From NCBI RefSeq assembly GCF_029168945.1, contig NC_083602.1, forward strand, positions 31,855,323 to 31,919,322: 64,000 nt of DNA, read 5' to 3'. Source of the DNA: Cannabis sativa. Lineage: Eukaryota; Streptophyta; Magnoliopsida; Rosales; Cannabaceae. Below, piece after piece: positions 25,229 to 37,200 of the stretch; the stretch's first letter is position 1, and each line of letters starts with the position of its first letter. A program made the translations under genes and the position numbers. The notes under the pieces are model-generated. The model was not told the origin of the DNA. It worked only from the letters and a program-made list of their open reading frames with translations, and did not search any database.

Positions 25229-25247
25229 GCTCTCAATGAAAGCACCA
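25229..25247 (-). promoter_or_regulatory. Primer-binding site of the Tat element
   Basis: On the minus strand, TGGTGCTTTCATTGAGAGC begins three bases after the LTR end. It is the complement of a sequence ending in CCA, as expected for a tRNA 3' end; I do not assign the tRNA. Confidence 0.7.
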
Positions 25248-25250
25248 AAA

Positions 25251-26036
25251 TGTTGACCGAGGTTTTCGGCAACTAATAAAATATTATAAGATTATAGAGC
25301 TGTAAGAAAATTAGAGAAGGATTTTTACGTGGTTGGGGCGTTAATGAGCCTTAGTCCACGAGTCTATTGTATTTATGGATGTATTTAATACAGAGAATGT
25401 ATTTGGTGGATATTTCACCCTTATAAATACAAAGAATGTTCTTGGTGAGTATTTACTCTTCTTGCTCTTATGCAGCCCAAGATTTTCGATCCCATTTAAT
25501 GAGCTTTGAGGGGGTATTTATAGTGTTTTTGGTGGGGTGATCCCCAGAACTATTGTACAAGTGTATCTGTAAGTGTCCATAAAGTTGGGCATTCCCAATG
25601 AATATACCATGAGTAATGCATGGTCAAATCCCTAGGTGCTGTAGGGCTTTTATGTGGAATGTCCTTATTGTCTTTTGACTGATGTGACTCTTCACAGTGT
25701 AGCTGTCGATAGACTTAAATAATCATTACTTTGTAGCTGCTGGTTGGAGGTTGTGCCGTCAGACTTTATTGCGTGTAGCAGTCCCAACACGCTTCCTCCA
25801 ATGCGGCATTAAATGCGACTTGATTGCTCAGGGAAAACCTGACACCTCGCGGAGATGCCTTAACGTTACTTGGGCATCCGGGAGCATATGGGATTCCATA
25901 TGCCTTCTCCGAGAGATATGTCCCGGATGCTTCTTTATTGCGTAAAGACTTAGCAAATAGTTCGGATTATAAGTTGCTTGATCCACGTGTCCTTGTCTGG
26001 CTGGTCCACGTATATTGGGTAAAATCAGGGGCAACA
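25251..26036 (-). repeat. 5' LTR of the Tat element
   Basis: A 786 bp LTR bounded on the plus strand by TGTTGACC and GGGGCAACA. It carries TATAAATA on the minus strand at 25515-25522, suited to gag-pol transcription, and another TATAAATA on the plus strand at 25422-25429. The right boundary is followed by ataat. Confidence 0.82.
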
Positions 26037-26740
26037 ATAATAATAAAAAATTATTCTATTTTTTATTTAGAAATAAAAAGAAATAGTAAACACATGATTT
26101 ATAATATTTTACTTATTTAGTAAAAATATTAACAACTACTTAATATATGAATTTCTGAAATAACTAAATATTCATATTTATATTTTATTTTTCAATAATT
26201 ATAACGATCGCGCGAGCGCTCAACCAACTTCATACGGTATCTATCATCTTAATTACCACAAAACAGTAAGACAAATACACATTTCATTATGAAATTATTT
26301 ATTTATATGAATCGTGACTTTCCTTTTCATTTAAAATAGAAATTTCACATCCACAAAATAAAATATAAAGCCTTTCATAAATTATATGTTAAATTGTTTC
26401 TTTTTATAGAAAAAAAAGTCTAAAAATTATTTTAAAAACAACTACATCATCAATCACAAACTCAGTTTATTAAATTCAAAAGTTGTTATCTTTTTCCTTT
26501 ATTTTATTATAAAAACACATGCAATTTTTTTTATCAAGTCTACCATTTAATATTTGTTACAAAACCGTTATCTTTCTAAGTAATTTAAAATTATATTTTT
26601 AATTTTAATATTATTACTTTGTTTATAATACATATATCAAAATATTATATTTTAGATTATATTACTTAATAAGTATAATATATATGTATAATTTATAAAA
26701 GTTGGACAATACCGCGCGAAGCGCGGCTTAGGTTCCCTAG
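26037..26740 (+). mobile_element. 3' end of a Helitron
   Basis: A GC-rich hairpin, CCGCGC-gaa-GCGCGG (26712-26726), is followed 11 bases later by CTAG at 26737-26740 and then a T. A short hairpin just before CTRR with a T beyond it is the diagnostic Helitron 3' terminus. The preceding AT-rich sequence is probably the body; no 5' TC end was found, and the Tat element may have split or removed it. No Rep/helicase coding is seen. A second CpG-rich patch, cgatcgcgcgagcgctc, lies near 26204. Confidence 0.68.
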
Positions 26741-27134
26741 TTATGATATATGGGAATAATTAGACTTCTTGGACATTACATAATAAGTTTGTAGAAATAG
26801 TTGATAACGGAATAAAATTAAACTTCTAATGAGCAAAAGTCCATTTTACCACATTATAGACTATAAAGTTATAAGATTTATTAATATTAGTAAAATTACA
26901 AATAATAAACGAGTGAGAAGAATTATTACAAAAAGAGACATAGTTTTCAATAGCCCAATAAAAATTATTCCCATTAAAAGTATTGATAACTACTTTCAAA
27001 TTGCTCTCCACGATAATAAATTTGAACCCGAAGTGCTTCCCAACACTTTGCCTTCCTCACTTAAAACACTTTTTTATATTATTATTATTTTTAAGAACTA
27101 CTTCAACACTATTTACATATTTCATACGGATATC
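26741..27134. other. AT-rich upstream region of the ZIFL gene
   Basis: AT-rich sequence between the Helitron end and the promoter repeats. Both strands have short open frames (26826-27146) without recognisable protein features, which I treat as chance. Confidence 0.4.
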
Positions 27135-27193
27135 TGTGACACATGACACATATATGTGTAAATATGTGACACATATTATATAGGTGTGACACT
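27135..27193 (+). promoter_or_regulatory. Cluster of TGTGACAC repeats upstream of ZIFL
   Basis: TGTGACACA at 27135, atGACACAT at 27143, aTGTGACACAT at 27164 and gTGTGACACt at 27184: four related motifs in about 60 bp, the last touching the TATA box. The spacing and position suggest a transcription-factor array. The motif resembles the zinc-deficiency element RTGTCGACAY with one base missing between the half-sites; that link is inference. Confidence 0.5.
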
Positions 27194-27200
27194 TATAAAA
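27194..27200 (+). promoter_or_regulatory. TATA box of the ZIFL gene
   Basis: TATAAAA, 108 bp before the first ATG. With a start about 30 bp downstream, this gives a 5' leader of roughly 80 nt. Confidence 0.6.
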
Positions 27201-27307
27201 AACGTGTTGAAGAACAAGAGACAATTTGAAGTTAGGTGAAGATATATAGTTTAATAAATAGAATAGAGAAAGAGAAAGTGAAGTAGTATTTTTATTTTTG
27301 TTAAGTT

Positions 27308-27467
27308 ATGATGATGAATAATAATAATAATAGAAGAGAGCAGAAAGAAATGGGTTACTTGTATGAAGAAAATTGCCCAGGTTGCATTGTTGACAACATG
27401 AAACAATCCACTTCTGCCATTCCTTTCAAACATCTTTTCTATGTTTTTATTCTTACCCTTGCAGCAG
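27308..27467 (+). CDS. ZIFL: ZIFL exon 1
   Basis: Begins with three consecutive ATG codons and five Asn codons (AAT), then a further in-frame ATG at 27350 before [11 protein letters not shown]. Either ATG could start translation. It encodes the cytosolic N-terminus with CPGC and the start of TM1 ([12 protein letters not shown]). It ends in phase 1 at the donor gtagtc. Confidence 0.9.
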
Positions 27468-30400
27468 GTAGTCCCTTTTCTTCCCTCTAAATCTAAACCA
27501 ACTTTTTCTATCACTCTTTTTTTTTAATATGTATATTTTATTTTGTTTGAGATCACTTGCATCTTATAATTTAACTTCATTTTAATACTTTATTTGGTTA
27601 AACATCTTTAAATTTATTAATTTTTTCCTCACATTATAACATCTAATAAGATATATAAATTTAATTTTTTAATAATGAATATTATTGCAATTTTTTTTTT
27701 GAAAAGGATATTATTACAACTTAATATATATAAATTTACTTATTTTTTCTTTTATCATATATAAGTTTTGGAAATTTTAAGTGTCTTTTTTTTTTTTTTT
27801 TTTTTTTTTAATTGTTCACATTGTACAAACTGTCTGCACTATACTACATCGCATAAAAAATATAATTTAAATTTTTTATAGTACAATTACAGTTTATATT
27901 TTTTCCAAATCGCATAGTACAGTATGATTTACAGTTATAATTTTAATAATTACAGTTCAAATCGTACCACAATATATATTACAAAAATATACTAATTTTT
28001 ATAATGTGTTTTTTATTTCGAACAATTTATAGCATTACAAAGCTCGTGTCATACAATATTTATGAAAGAAACATCCATATAAATTATTCTCATTTCTTAT
28101 TTTTTTTCTTACTTCTAACATATTATTATTGATATATTATAATAATATATATATACAAGACAATTAAATACAGTGGCTTGATTAGTGTATATATTGTGAC
28201 GTTAAAAGTTTAATAATTTTTTTCGTATTGTTGAAATTTTAATAAATTAATTTTTATATTTTTATTATAATATTTGATAATGACGATAGTGTAAACCGCT
28301 TGAATCGCACCGTATTTTGCAGTATAGTTTTTACAGTTTTAAAGTCTTGTGATGTAGTTGCTGTTTGAAAAATTGTAAAAACTACATGTGCAGTTTGGTC
28401 TGAAAAAATAGCTAAAGTTCACACCGCCCGCACCGTGAACACTTCTAAAAAATTCTACTACTGCCCCATTGATGTACCACCTCGTGTTTTCGACATTCCA
28501 ATAATTTTGATCTTATTTTTTTTATATGACAATGTATGATGTAATTATTGATGTCTTACAAATTTTTAAAAATTTTAAAATAATTTAATTTGCCAAAAAT
28601 AATATTTAAATAATTTATTACACGCTTATCTCTTTTATTTTATACGCATGTAAAATAGACTGTTTGAATCTTACTTTCTGTTAATAAAGTGCCAATTAAG
28701 TGGTACAACGGTATATTTTGATATTTTTGTAAAAAAATATTTCTCTAATAGTATGTTAAAACTTGTATTAAATTTAATATATTAAACAAAATTTGACAAA
28801 AAATATTGCATTGTATCAAATGAGCACGCAATTGATGAGCTTTCTTTATTTACAATAGGAAAATTATAGCAAATAGCCCAAATTATAATATTATACAAGT
28901 AAATATCTTCATTTAAAATTTGTAGAAAAATAACCATTTTACATTATTTATTATTTATATTATCTTTTACCATATAACAAAAAATCAATAATTTTTTCCA
29001 TATTTTTTTAGAATTAAAAGCAAATTACTTAAAATTATGGTATATTTATATTAGTTTTGTTGAAAACTTTTTTATTTTAAATTTATGTTAATTTTTTTTT
29101 TTTGATTTTTTATGGGATGTCGGTATATAATTTTTGTTGTGCAGTAAATTTTTATTTTATTTTATAATACATTATTATTTTTAGATAATATTAATTTTTT
29201 TATTTTTTATGTATAATATTGGTATATAGTTTTGTTAACGTAATACAAATATTTTAATGTATGAATATAATTTTATTGACACGCTATATATATTTAATTA
29301 TTATTTTTATATATTTTAATTGTATGATATATTATTTATTTTAAATGATATTTAATTAATTTTTATTTTATTATATATAATGGTGGTATATAATATATAT
29401 GTAATATATATATACATGTTAATATGATATATATATATTAGCAATATATATTTTATTTTATTATTATTGTTAGTATATATATTTTGGTGAATGATATATG
29501 TATTTTTTATTATACGGTATATTATTTTTTAAAAAAAATATTTAAGTTCTATTTTCTATGGTACTTTTGTTGAGGTGACATATAATTTTATTAGCACGAT
29601 ACATATTTTTATTTTTATTTGTTGTTATTATATATATTTCTATTGTAAGGTATATATTTTTTGTTATATGATATATACGTTTTATTGTACAGTATATCAT
29701 TTTATTTTAAATCATGCATGTTTAGTTATTATTTTATTATATATAAATGTGATGTATAATTTTGTAAGTATGGTATAATTATTTTATGGTTGTATATAAT
29801 TTTGTTAATATGGTATAAATTTTTTTTATAATACTATTGTATTATTTTATTTTATTTTTATTGTAGGTATATATAAAAATTTGGTTTATTTTAAGTTGCT
29901 TCCTATAAGAAACTTATTAGTTTCTTCATTATTTGTAACAGTTCTTTATTTGGGCGGTTGGAATATCTCTATTCCATTTTGTTGTATGATATATGGTTTT
30001 TGTTGTGTAGTACATCATTTATTTAAGATAATATTTAATTTTAATTATTATAATATATATTTTAAAAAATTAATATGTATTAAATTTATTTTTATAATTT
30101 TTATTAGTTAATTTATTATATTTGATCATTATACTATTTTTTTTTTTTTTAAAAATAGACATTTACTAACATAATTTCTAAATTTAAAGTTATTTTACAT
30201 ATCAATTTTTTACAATGTTATTATTTAGTACTAAGGAGTGACTTAATACACTATGTTTGGTGTGATTTTATCAAAATAAATAAATAAATAAAAACATGTG
30301 TGTGTATTTATCTTATATTGCTCATAAGTGAGTAATTTGTGGTGTTTGTATTACATCCAAGTCTTAAAACATCATTACATAATTTTAGTAAATAAATACT

Positions 30401-31173
30401 AATGTGGTGTGATTTTATATTAAAAAAAACTTTAATACACTTCTTTTATAATTACAAATTATCCTATTTCTTAAAATATATATTTAATTTAAGGGAAATT
30501 ACTTCATATACGATTTTTTTTTATTTTTTTTTCAAATTTATGGTTTGAGTTAAGTGGTTGCTGCAACGCTAGTTGCAATAGGGGTTTTCATACGATTTTT
30601 TGTTGCAATTTAGATTGCAGTGCTAGTTACAATAAAGGTTCTATGTAGAATTTTGTAAAAATACAAAAAAAAAAAAAATTGTTTTAAAGTATAAAAATAA
30701 AAAAAATCCCTTTAATTTATTAATTAACATTAATAATAATTATTTTTTTTTTTTTGTTTCGAATCACATCTTAATTTGTTATATTGTGTATTGAAATACA
30801 ATTGTAAAGTGTGCTAAATATAACATTTACTTTTTTTTTTCCCCAAATTTAGCTTTTTCTTTTACATCATGCATCTTTAATATAGTGTGGTAAGTTAGTG
30901 ATTCATTGTTAAAATATATATATTTAAAAAATTTTAAATATAACCCATTTTAAAAAAGTATATGCTATAATAATGTGCCAAAAATATTATTAAATTTAGC
31001 ACATACCAAAAATAATATAATATTAAAAATATAGCATGTATATTTTACATCTATTCTTTTTAATTTACTTTTATACCTTTTTAATATTATATTATTATTT
31101 TTAGTTATCACATTAAATACTAAAATTTTTATTTTATTATTTAAATATTATCATTAATAAAATATAAAGAAAA

Positions 31174-31216
<43 letters not shown>

Positions 31217-34200
31217 GTATATTTTTAATGATTATTGAATGTATATTAATGAAAATTATTTTTTTAATTAAATTTTACTATTTTGCATTGGAGCATCATA
31301 ATTCATGTATCAAATGTTTGTCGTAAATATAATATAATGTTTACACATTTTATTAGAGATGGTGTTGTAACATTTCCAATGAAATTCTAAATTAGCGATA
31401 TATTGTTGAAAATTCATTTTCAAAAAATATTTTATCAAAAATTGTGTCAAATTTAACACAAATGCATATTAAGTATCACCATAATTTAAATGCTACTCTT
31501 TTTAGTTTACTTTTATACGGTTTTCATTATTTTATTATTTAGTTATCACATTAAAATTGAATATTAAAATTACTAAAATTGAATATTAAAATTACTTTAT
31601 TATTTTGTTATTAACTTTATCTATCATCAATAAAATATAAAGAAAAATTATTATTATTTCTATATTCTTAATAAATATTAAAAGAACATTAATAATAATA
31701 ATAATAATAAAATTCAGCAATAATGATAGGGTTTTTTGTGGTTACTCTTTTGCAGCATTGCCAATATCATCTATGTTCCCTTTCCTGTATTTCATGGTGA
31801 GTATTATATTTATGTATCAATATTTCATATAATTAATTGCTGTTGAGATCAAAATATGTGTTTCAATTTCAAATTGATATTTTCAGATAAAGGATTTCGG
31901 TGTTGCAAAAAAGGACGAGGATATAGGTTACTATGCTGGTGTTGTGGGTGAGCATATATTTTTTCTTTATTTATTTATTTATTTTTAAAAAAAAAAGTGA
32001 GTGAGCATATTTTGAATATAAATATAGATAAATATGTAGGTAGGTCAGATAATTCTATAGTAAATATATATTTGAGAACATCTGTTAATTTTTAGAAAAT
32101 TACAAATAGTTTATGGTACCGTAAATAAGGTAAAACATTTTGTTGTTTGTATGGTTTTTTTTTTTATATATATATATATGTAATAAGTAGTTGTTCCAAA
32201 TTTATTTTCGATATTGTTGAAATTTTTGAAACTTTACTAATAGTCCAAAAAAATTATAATGTTTGTAATTGTAAAAATAAAAAAATTTTATGGATATCGA
32301 AACAAATAGAGGGTGTACCAAAATAATTTTTTAAAGGAGAGTATTATACATATTTTTGACTTTATTTACACCAATAATGATATAGAGTGTTGGATACCTT
32401 AAATGCTATTTAAAGTTTTCTCATTTATCTTTTGCATATAGTCTTATGTATTTTTTTTATGTAAATTATTGTTTTTTTGAGAGGATTTATGTAAATTATA
32501 TTACTATAATTAAATTAGAAGGAAAAAAAAAGGCTTTCTAGCAAACTAACACTAATTATGGGCGAGTAGGTCTTATTTCCGAAGTAATTTTTGGACTTTC
32601 AAATCCTAAAGCACTTTAATTATTTGTTAGATTGGAATGAATTTCAGTTCTATAAAGCTCAAAGCCACTTTATAATAGCTTTATGAAGAAGAGCTAAGAA
32701 GTTTAAATCAAAAGTAACAGTCCAATAAAAAGTAGAAGTTTAAATGAAACTGGTGATTTATTGTTAAAATATAGCTCTTATTATACAAAGTTTGCTTTAA
32801 TAGTATGTTAAATGTTGATTGAAATTTGTCATATAATAAAAATTGATTCAAATTTAAATCAAATGGCATGATACGAAATTTGCATCACAATAAATATATA
32901 TTACTTTTATATTTATTTTGTTATTTTTAATATTTTATTATTAAATTTAATTATTACATTAAATTATAAACCCTTGACATTTCATTTTTATTGTTTTATA
33001 TAATAAATTAATGATAATTTATTATTTCTATATACTTTTAATAAAAATATTAAATTTTGCTTCAAATTTTGTAATTGTGTATTAAAGTATAATGTTAAAA
33101 ATCAATATAAATATATCACAAAAATATTTTTTGTTGTGTCAAATATAACATAATTTTTATATCTCTCATTAGAGACAATCTTAGGACAGGGCGTAACATG
33201 TTTGAAAGTAATTGGACAATTATTAAACATTCTAATTATACTTCATCTTAAAAGATAAGATATGTTTAAATGTGAAGTATTAATTATATATAAATTTTTA
33301 TTTTTATATTTGGCAAACGAGTTACTAAGGGCTAGTTTGACACAGCTGTGCTGTGGGAAAAAGTAGTTATAGCTGTGCTGTGTGAAAAAGCAGTTGTAGC
33401 TGTACTGTGAGAAAAAGCTACTGAATGTTTGGTAAATATAATTTTAAAAGAGCTGTGAGTTGAAAAAGTTGTATATAAGTGTTTGGTAAGCTAAATGATT
33501 AAATAGCTGTTAAATATATAATTACTAAAATAAGTATGACATTTGTTATCTAATTTATTTAAATAATTTTATACATATTGATATATTTATAAATATTATT
33601 TATTATATTATAAATTACGATAATTTTTTTATAATATTTAATTCTTTTATATATTTATATAATAAAATAATAAATTAGACTTTTACTAATAATAATAATA
33701 ATAAGATGACTGTTGAGTAATTTTTTATCATAGAAGGTTTTTTTTTTTTTGAATAATGATGAGATTGAAAGAATGTAAGAAACCCTAAAATTAATTGGTA
33801 AATGAGGAATTTTAAAATTAGATGAGGGCAATTGGGTCAAGTGAAAAATTCCTTAAACTAAAATTGTAGCTTCCCATAAAAGCTAAAATCCCAAAATTAG
33901 GGTGGGCCAAATTTTCCTAAAAGCTATAAATTTCACTTAAATTTTTAAAAAAGCTATTTTCTAAATTTTACCAAACACATATTAATTCATAACTTTTTTT
34001 AAAAGTGATTTTAGCTTTTTAAAAAGCTCCCCAAACAGAGCCTAAATACATAAAAAAAAAAAAAATAACATCAATATATTCAAATAAAAGAAAGTACAAA
34101 AAAGGTAATTTGGCATCTTAAAAATGTATAATTTTATCTTATCATTTATCTTAATTTTTTTAACATATTTAATTTATTTTGAAATTTTGGTGATTTAAGT

Positions 34201-37200
34201 CATGAGTGAGTTCTTTAGGAAAAAATCTCATATAATTTAAAAACAATTACGATTGTTGTATTATAAGCTATATATACATCACTCTTTCTTCAACCTTAGT
34301 TTGTCTAAAAGTTAATATTTTACATTATTATGTGTGGTGATTAGTAAATTTAGTCTTAACCTTTTCTATGGGTAATATTACATCATTATAGGTGTTGCGG
34401 GTGTTGTAATATAAGCTATATATACAGCACTATTTTTCTAACCTTAGTTTGTCCAAAGATTAATATTACATCATTATGTGTTGTAATTAGTAAATTTAAT
34501 TTTAATCTTTTTCAAAGAATGCAACATAAATTTGGACAAAAATTCCTTTATTTTATTTTCTTAACAATTAAAAATATTCATTTGAATTTTTCATTTTAGT
34601 TAAAAAAAACTTATATCTATTTTTTTTGTATATAAATTATCAAATAATTTTTGAGATGTTGGAAACGAAGTGCACCGTAAAAGGTCACTAAAGTTACCTT
34701 CCTAGCAAACTAAAATTAATTTTATAGTTTCAATACACATGATATTCTTCGACATTACTATTAATTATGATATTTTTTATTCTTTGAAGGATCTGCATTC
34801 ATGTTTGGAAGATTTCTGACTTCCATTTTTTGGGGAATGATAGCTGATCGATATGGTCGGAAACCAGCTATGATTTTTAGCACAATTGCAGTGTCAGTAC
34901 ATTTATCAGCTGATTACCTATGATTTTTGTTCATATTAAAGATTGATCAATCACCTTTCTATCAACTTTCCTTCTCTTTATCTCTCCTTTGATCATGGTT
35001 TTAACAAATATATTCTTTTTCAGGATAATTTTCAACACCCTTTTTGGACTTAGTACAAAATTTTGGATGGCAGTTTCAACAAGATTTTTACTTGGAAGTT
35101 TGTGCGGAACATTAGGACCATTGAGGGTACACATTTTGTTTTAATGTGGATTAAATGATTAATTTGATTTCATCATAGAACAAGTTTGAGAACTTATCTT
35201 AAGTTATAGTTTTAATTCATCATGTTTAATCTATTCTATTGACTTATTATATATGAATAACTAAAAGTATATTTTTCAGGCATATGTTTTAGAAATCTGC
35301 AATACAAAAAATCAAGCTTTGGGAATGTCAATAGTAAGATATGTCTTCTCTTTAATTTGTTTTACACTACATAATTAGTAGTGATTAGTTGTTGTGAATA
35401 TATAAGAGAAAGAATAACTTAATTTTCAGATTAGCACTGCTTGGGGAATTGGATTATTAATTGGTCCTGCCCTTGGAGGTTTTCTTGCACAGGTTAGTTT
35501 TCTTATTTTATGTTGGAGGTCATATATTACTTCTTATTTTTGTTTTTGAAATATTGATCATATATTACTTTTTTTTTTTTTTTGAGAAACATCTGTTATT
35601 ATTAATGAGAAGAATCAGCAACAACTACAAAAACGATTGGGGATGGAATTTCACCTAACCAAACCATATCTTTGTCCAATCGAAGAGCAAACTTAGCTAA
35701 GCCATGAGCCGCTTGGTTAGCATCTCTTTTAACATGAGATACTTTTACTCTAGGAAAAAAGGACATAAGATAATTAATATCCTCTACCAAATCATAAAAA
35801 GGAGTTATACACTTAGTAGAAGATAAACAATTGAGAGCATTAGACAATAAGAGAGAATCGATTTCAATGAAATTGAGTGGAAAGTTGTGCATCAATGCCC
35901 ATTGCAAACCGTAAAACATAGCCAAAGCTTCCATTTCCTTTGGTGAGCAACAACCTTTGCAAACTTTGGAGAGTCCAGCAACTACATCACCTGCATCAGT
36001 TCGAATAAGAGCCCCTACTCCAATAATAGCACCCTTTGAATCAATAGCAGCATCAATATTCAATTTATACATGTCTTTTCCAGGTGGCTGCCATTTCGGA
36101 ATGGTCTTTTGATGGGAGGTATGAACCGACTGGTTGCTGCAATTTGTTGCAAAGACGGATGCATGCGGTTGAATGGCAGCAGCAGTAGCCGAGTGATATT
36201 GAGCAAGATATGTGTCCGAATAGCTACAAATCACCTCCGCAATCTTAGGCTTAGACCCATGAATCTCCTTATTTTGCTCAATCCAAATACACCACATAAT
36301 ACATATAATTCTCTCCAAATCAGCGTCCTTATTTACATTAGCAAAATAGGAGAAAATATCAAAGCCTTTAAGGTTACCGATGTTAGGCATCTGAACTTGG
36401 CACTTTGAAATCTTCCACACAGCTTTAGCACGAGTACAACAAAAAATAGCATGGCCAACAGATTCCCAAGCACATAAATAGAGTGAACAAGCTGAGGAAG
36501 TCGAGATCTTACGGTGCATCAAGTTGGCAGCCGTTGGAAGAGCATCATTAATGAAACGCCATGCAAAAATCTTGACTTTCTTAGGTAGTCTTAGAGCCCA
36601 GAAGCGATTCCACCATTGACGATTAGATGATGAAGGGGATTCAGCCTCCATAGTTTCTAAACTAGCCGCTAAGTGGTAGCCCGATTTCACTGTGTAATAG
36701 CCTGTATCGGAGTGGTGCCAGATAAGCATGTCCTCTCTAGGAGAGGGAGCAAGCGGTATAGAGAGAATGCGTTCAATATCAATAGTCCCAAAATGATCTT
36801 CCAGAATTCTCAAATCCCATTGTCTTTCATTAGTAATATAATGAGCCACCGTGAACAGAGGATCCCCCCCATAGTAATAAGGAGTAAAAGTAGTGTTTCC
36901 CGGGAGCCAAGGATCTTTAACACATCTCACACTTTGCCCATTCCCTATTTTCCATCTCAGTCCTTTTAACAATAGCTCTTTTCCATCACAGATACTCTGC
37001 CAAGTAAGAGAAGGCAATACCCCATTTTTTGCTGAAAGGAAATTACCATCCTTAAAGTACCTAGCTTGAAGAACTCTAGCTAAAAGAGAAGAGGGATCAT
37101 TGAAAATTCGCCAAGCCTGCTTAGCGAGTAGAGCTTGGTTAAAATGGATGAAGGAACGAAAACCCATACCGCCATCAGCTTTAGAAGAACATAAGAATTT

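Larger units (their letters stand above)
1..26036 (-). mobile_element. Tat-lineage Ty3/gypsy LTR retrotransposon, left end outside window, split by a nested element
   Basis: Reading leftward on the minus strand the order is LTR (25251-26036), primer-binding site, gag, protease, reverse transcriptase, RNase H, a second RNase H, integrase, and then an antisense spliced gene on the plus strand. The order PR-RT-RH-second RH-IN with an antisense ORF beyond pol is known for the Tat lineage. The interval 2627-18841 is a later insertion; removing it leaves about 500 bp between the ends of pol and the antisense gene. The element is dead: at least six in-frame stops and two frameshifts break gag-pol. 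The second LTR should lie left of the window, so its target-site duplication cannot be checked; the right flank begins with ataat. Confidence 0.88.
27468..31755 (+). other. ZIFL intron 1 (4.3 kb, AT-rich)
   Basis: Very AT-rich, with homopolymer and TA runs (T tract about 27787-27809, TA-rich 29380-29480), a possible MITE (27815-28443), a TTA microsatellite (31175-31216), and diverged dispersed repeat copies (about 30895-31210 and 31280-31690). The acceptor is ttttgcag. No coding sequence is seen; ORFs at 29575-30111 are AT-rich chance frames. Confidence 0.6.

Noticed and set aside
29575..30111. Membrane-protein-like ORFs in ZIFL intron 1
   Set aside because: Composition (Phe, Ile, Tyr, Leu) simply reflects AT-rich DNA; there is no start context or conserved motif.
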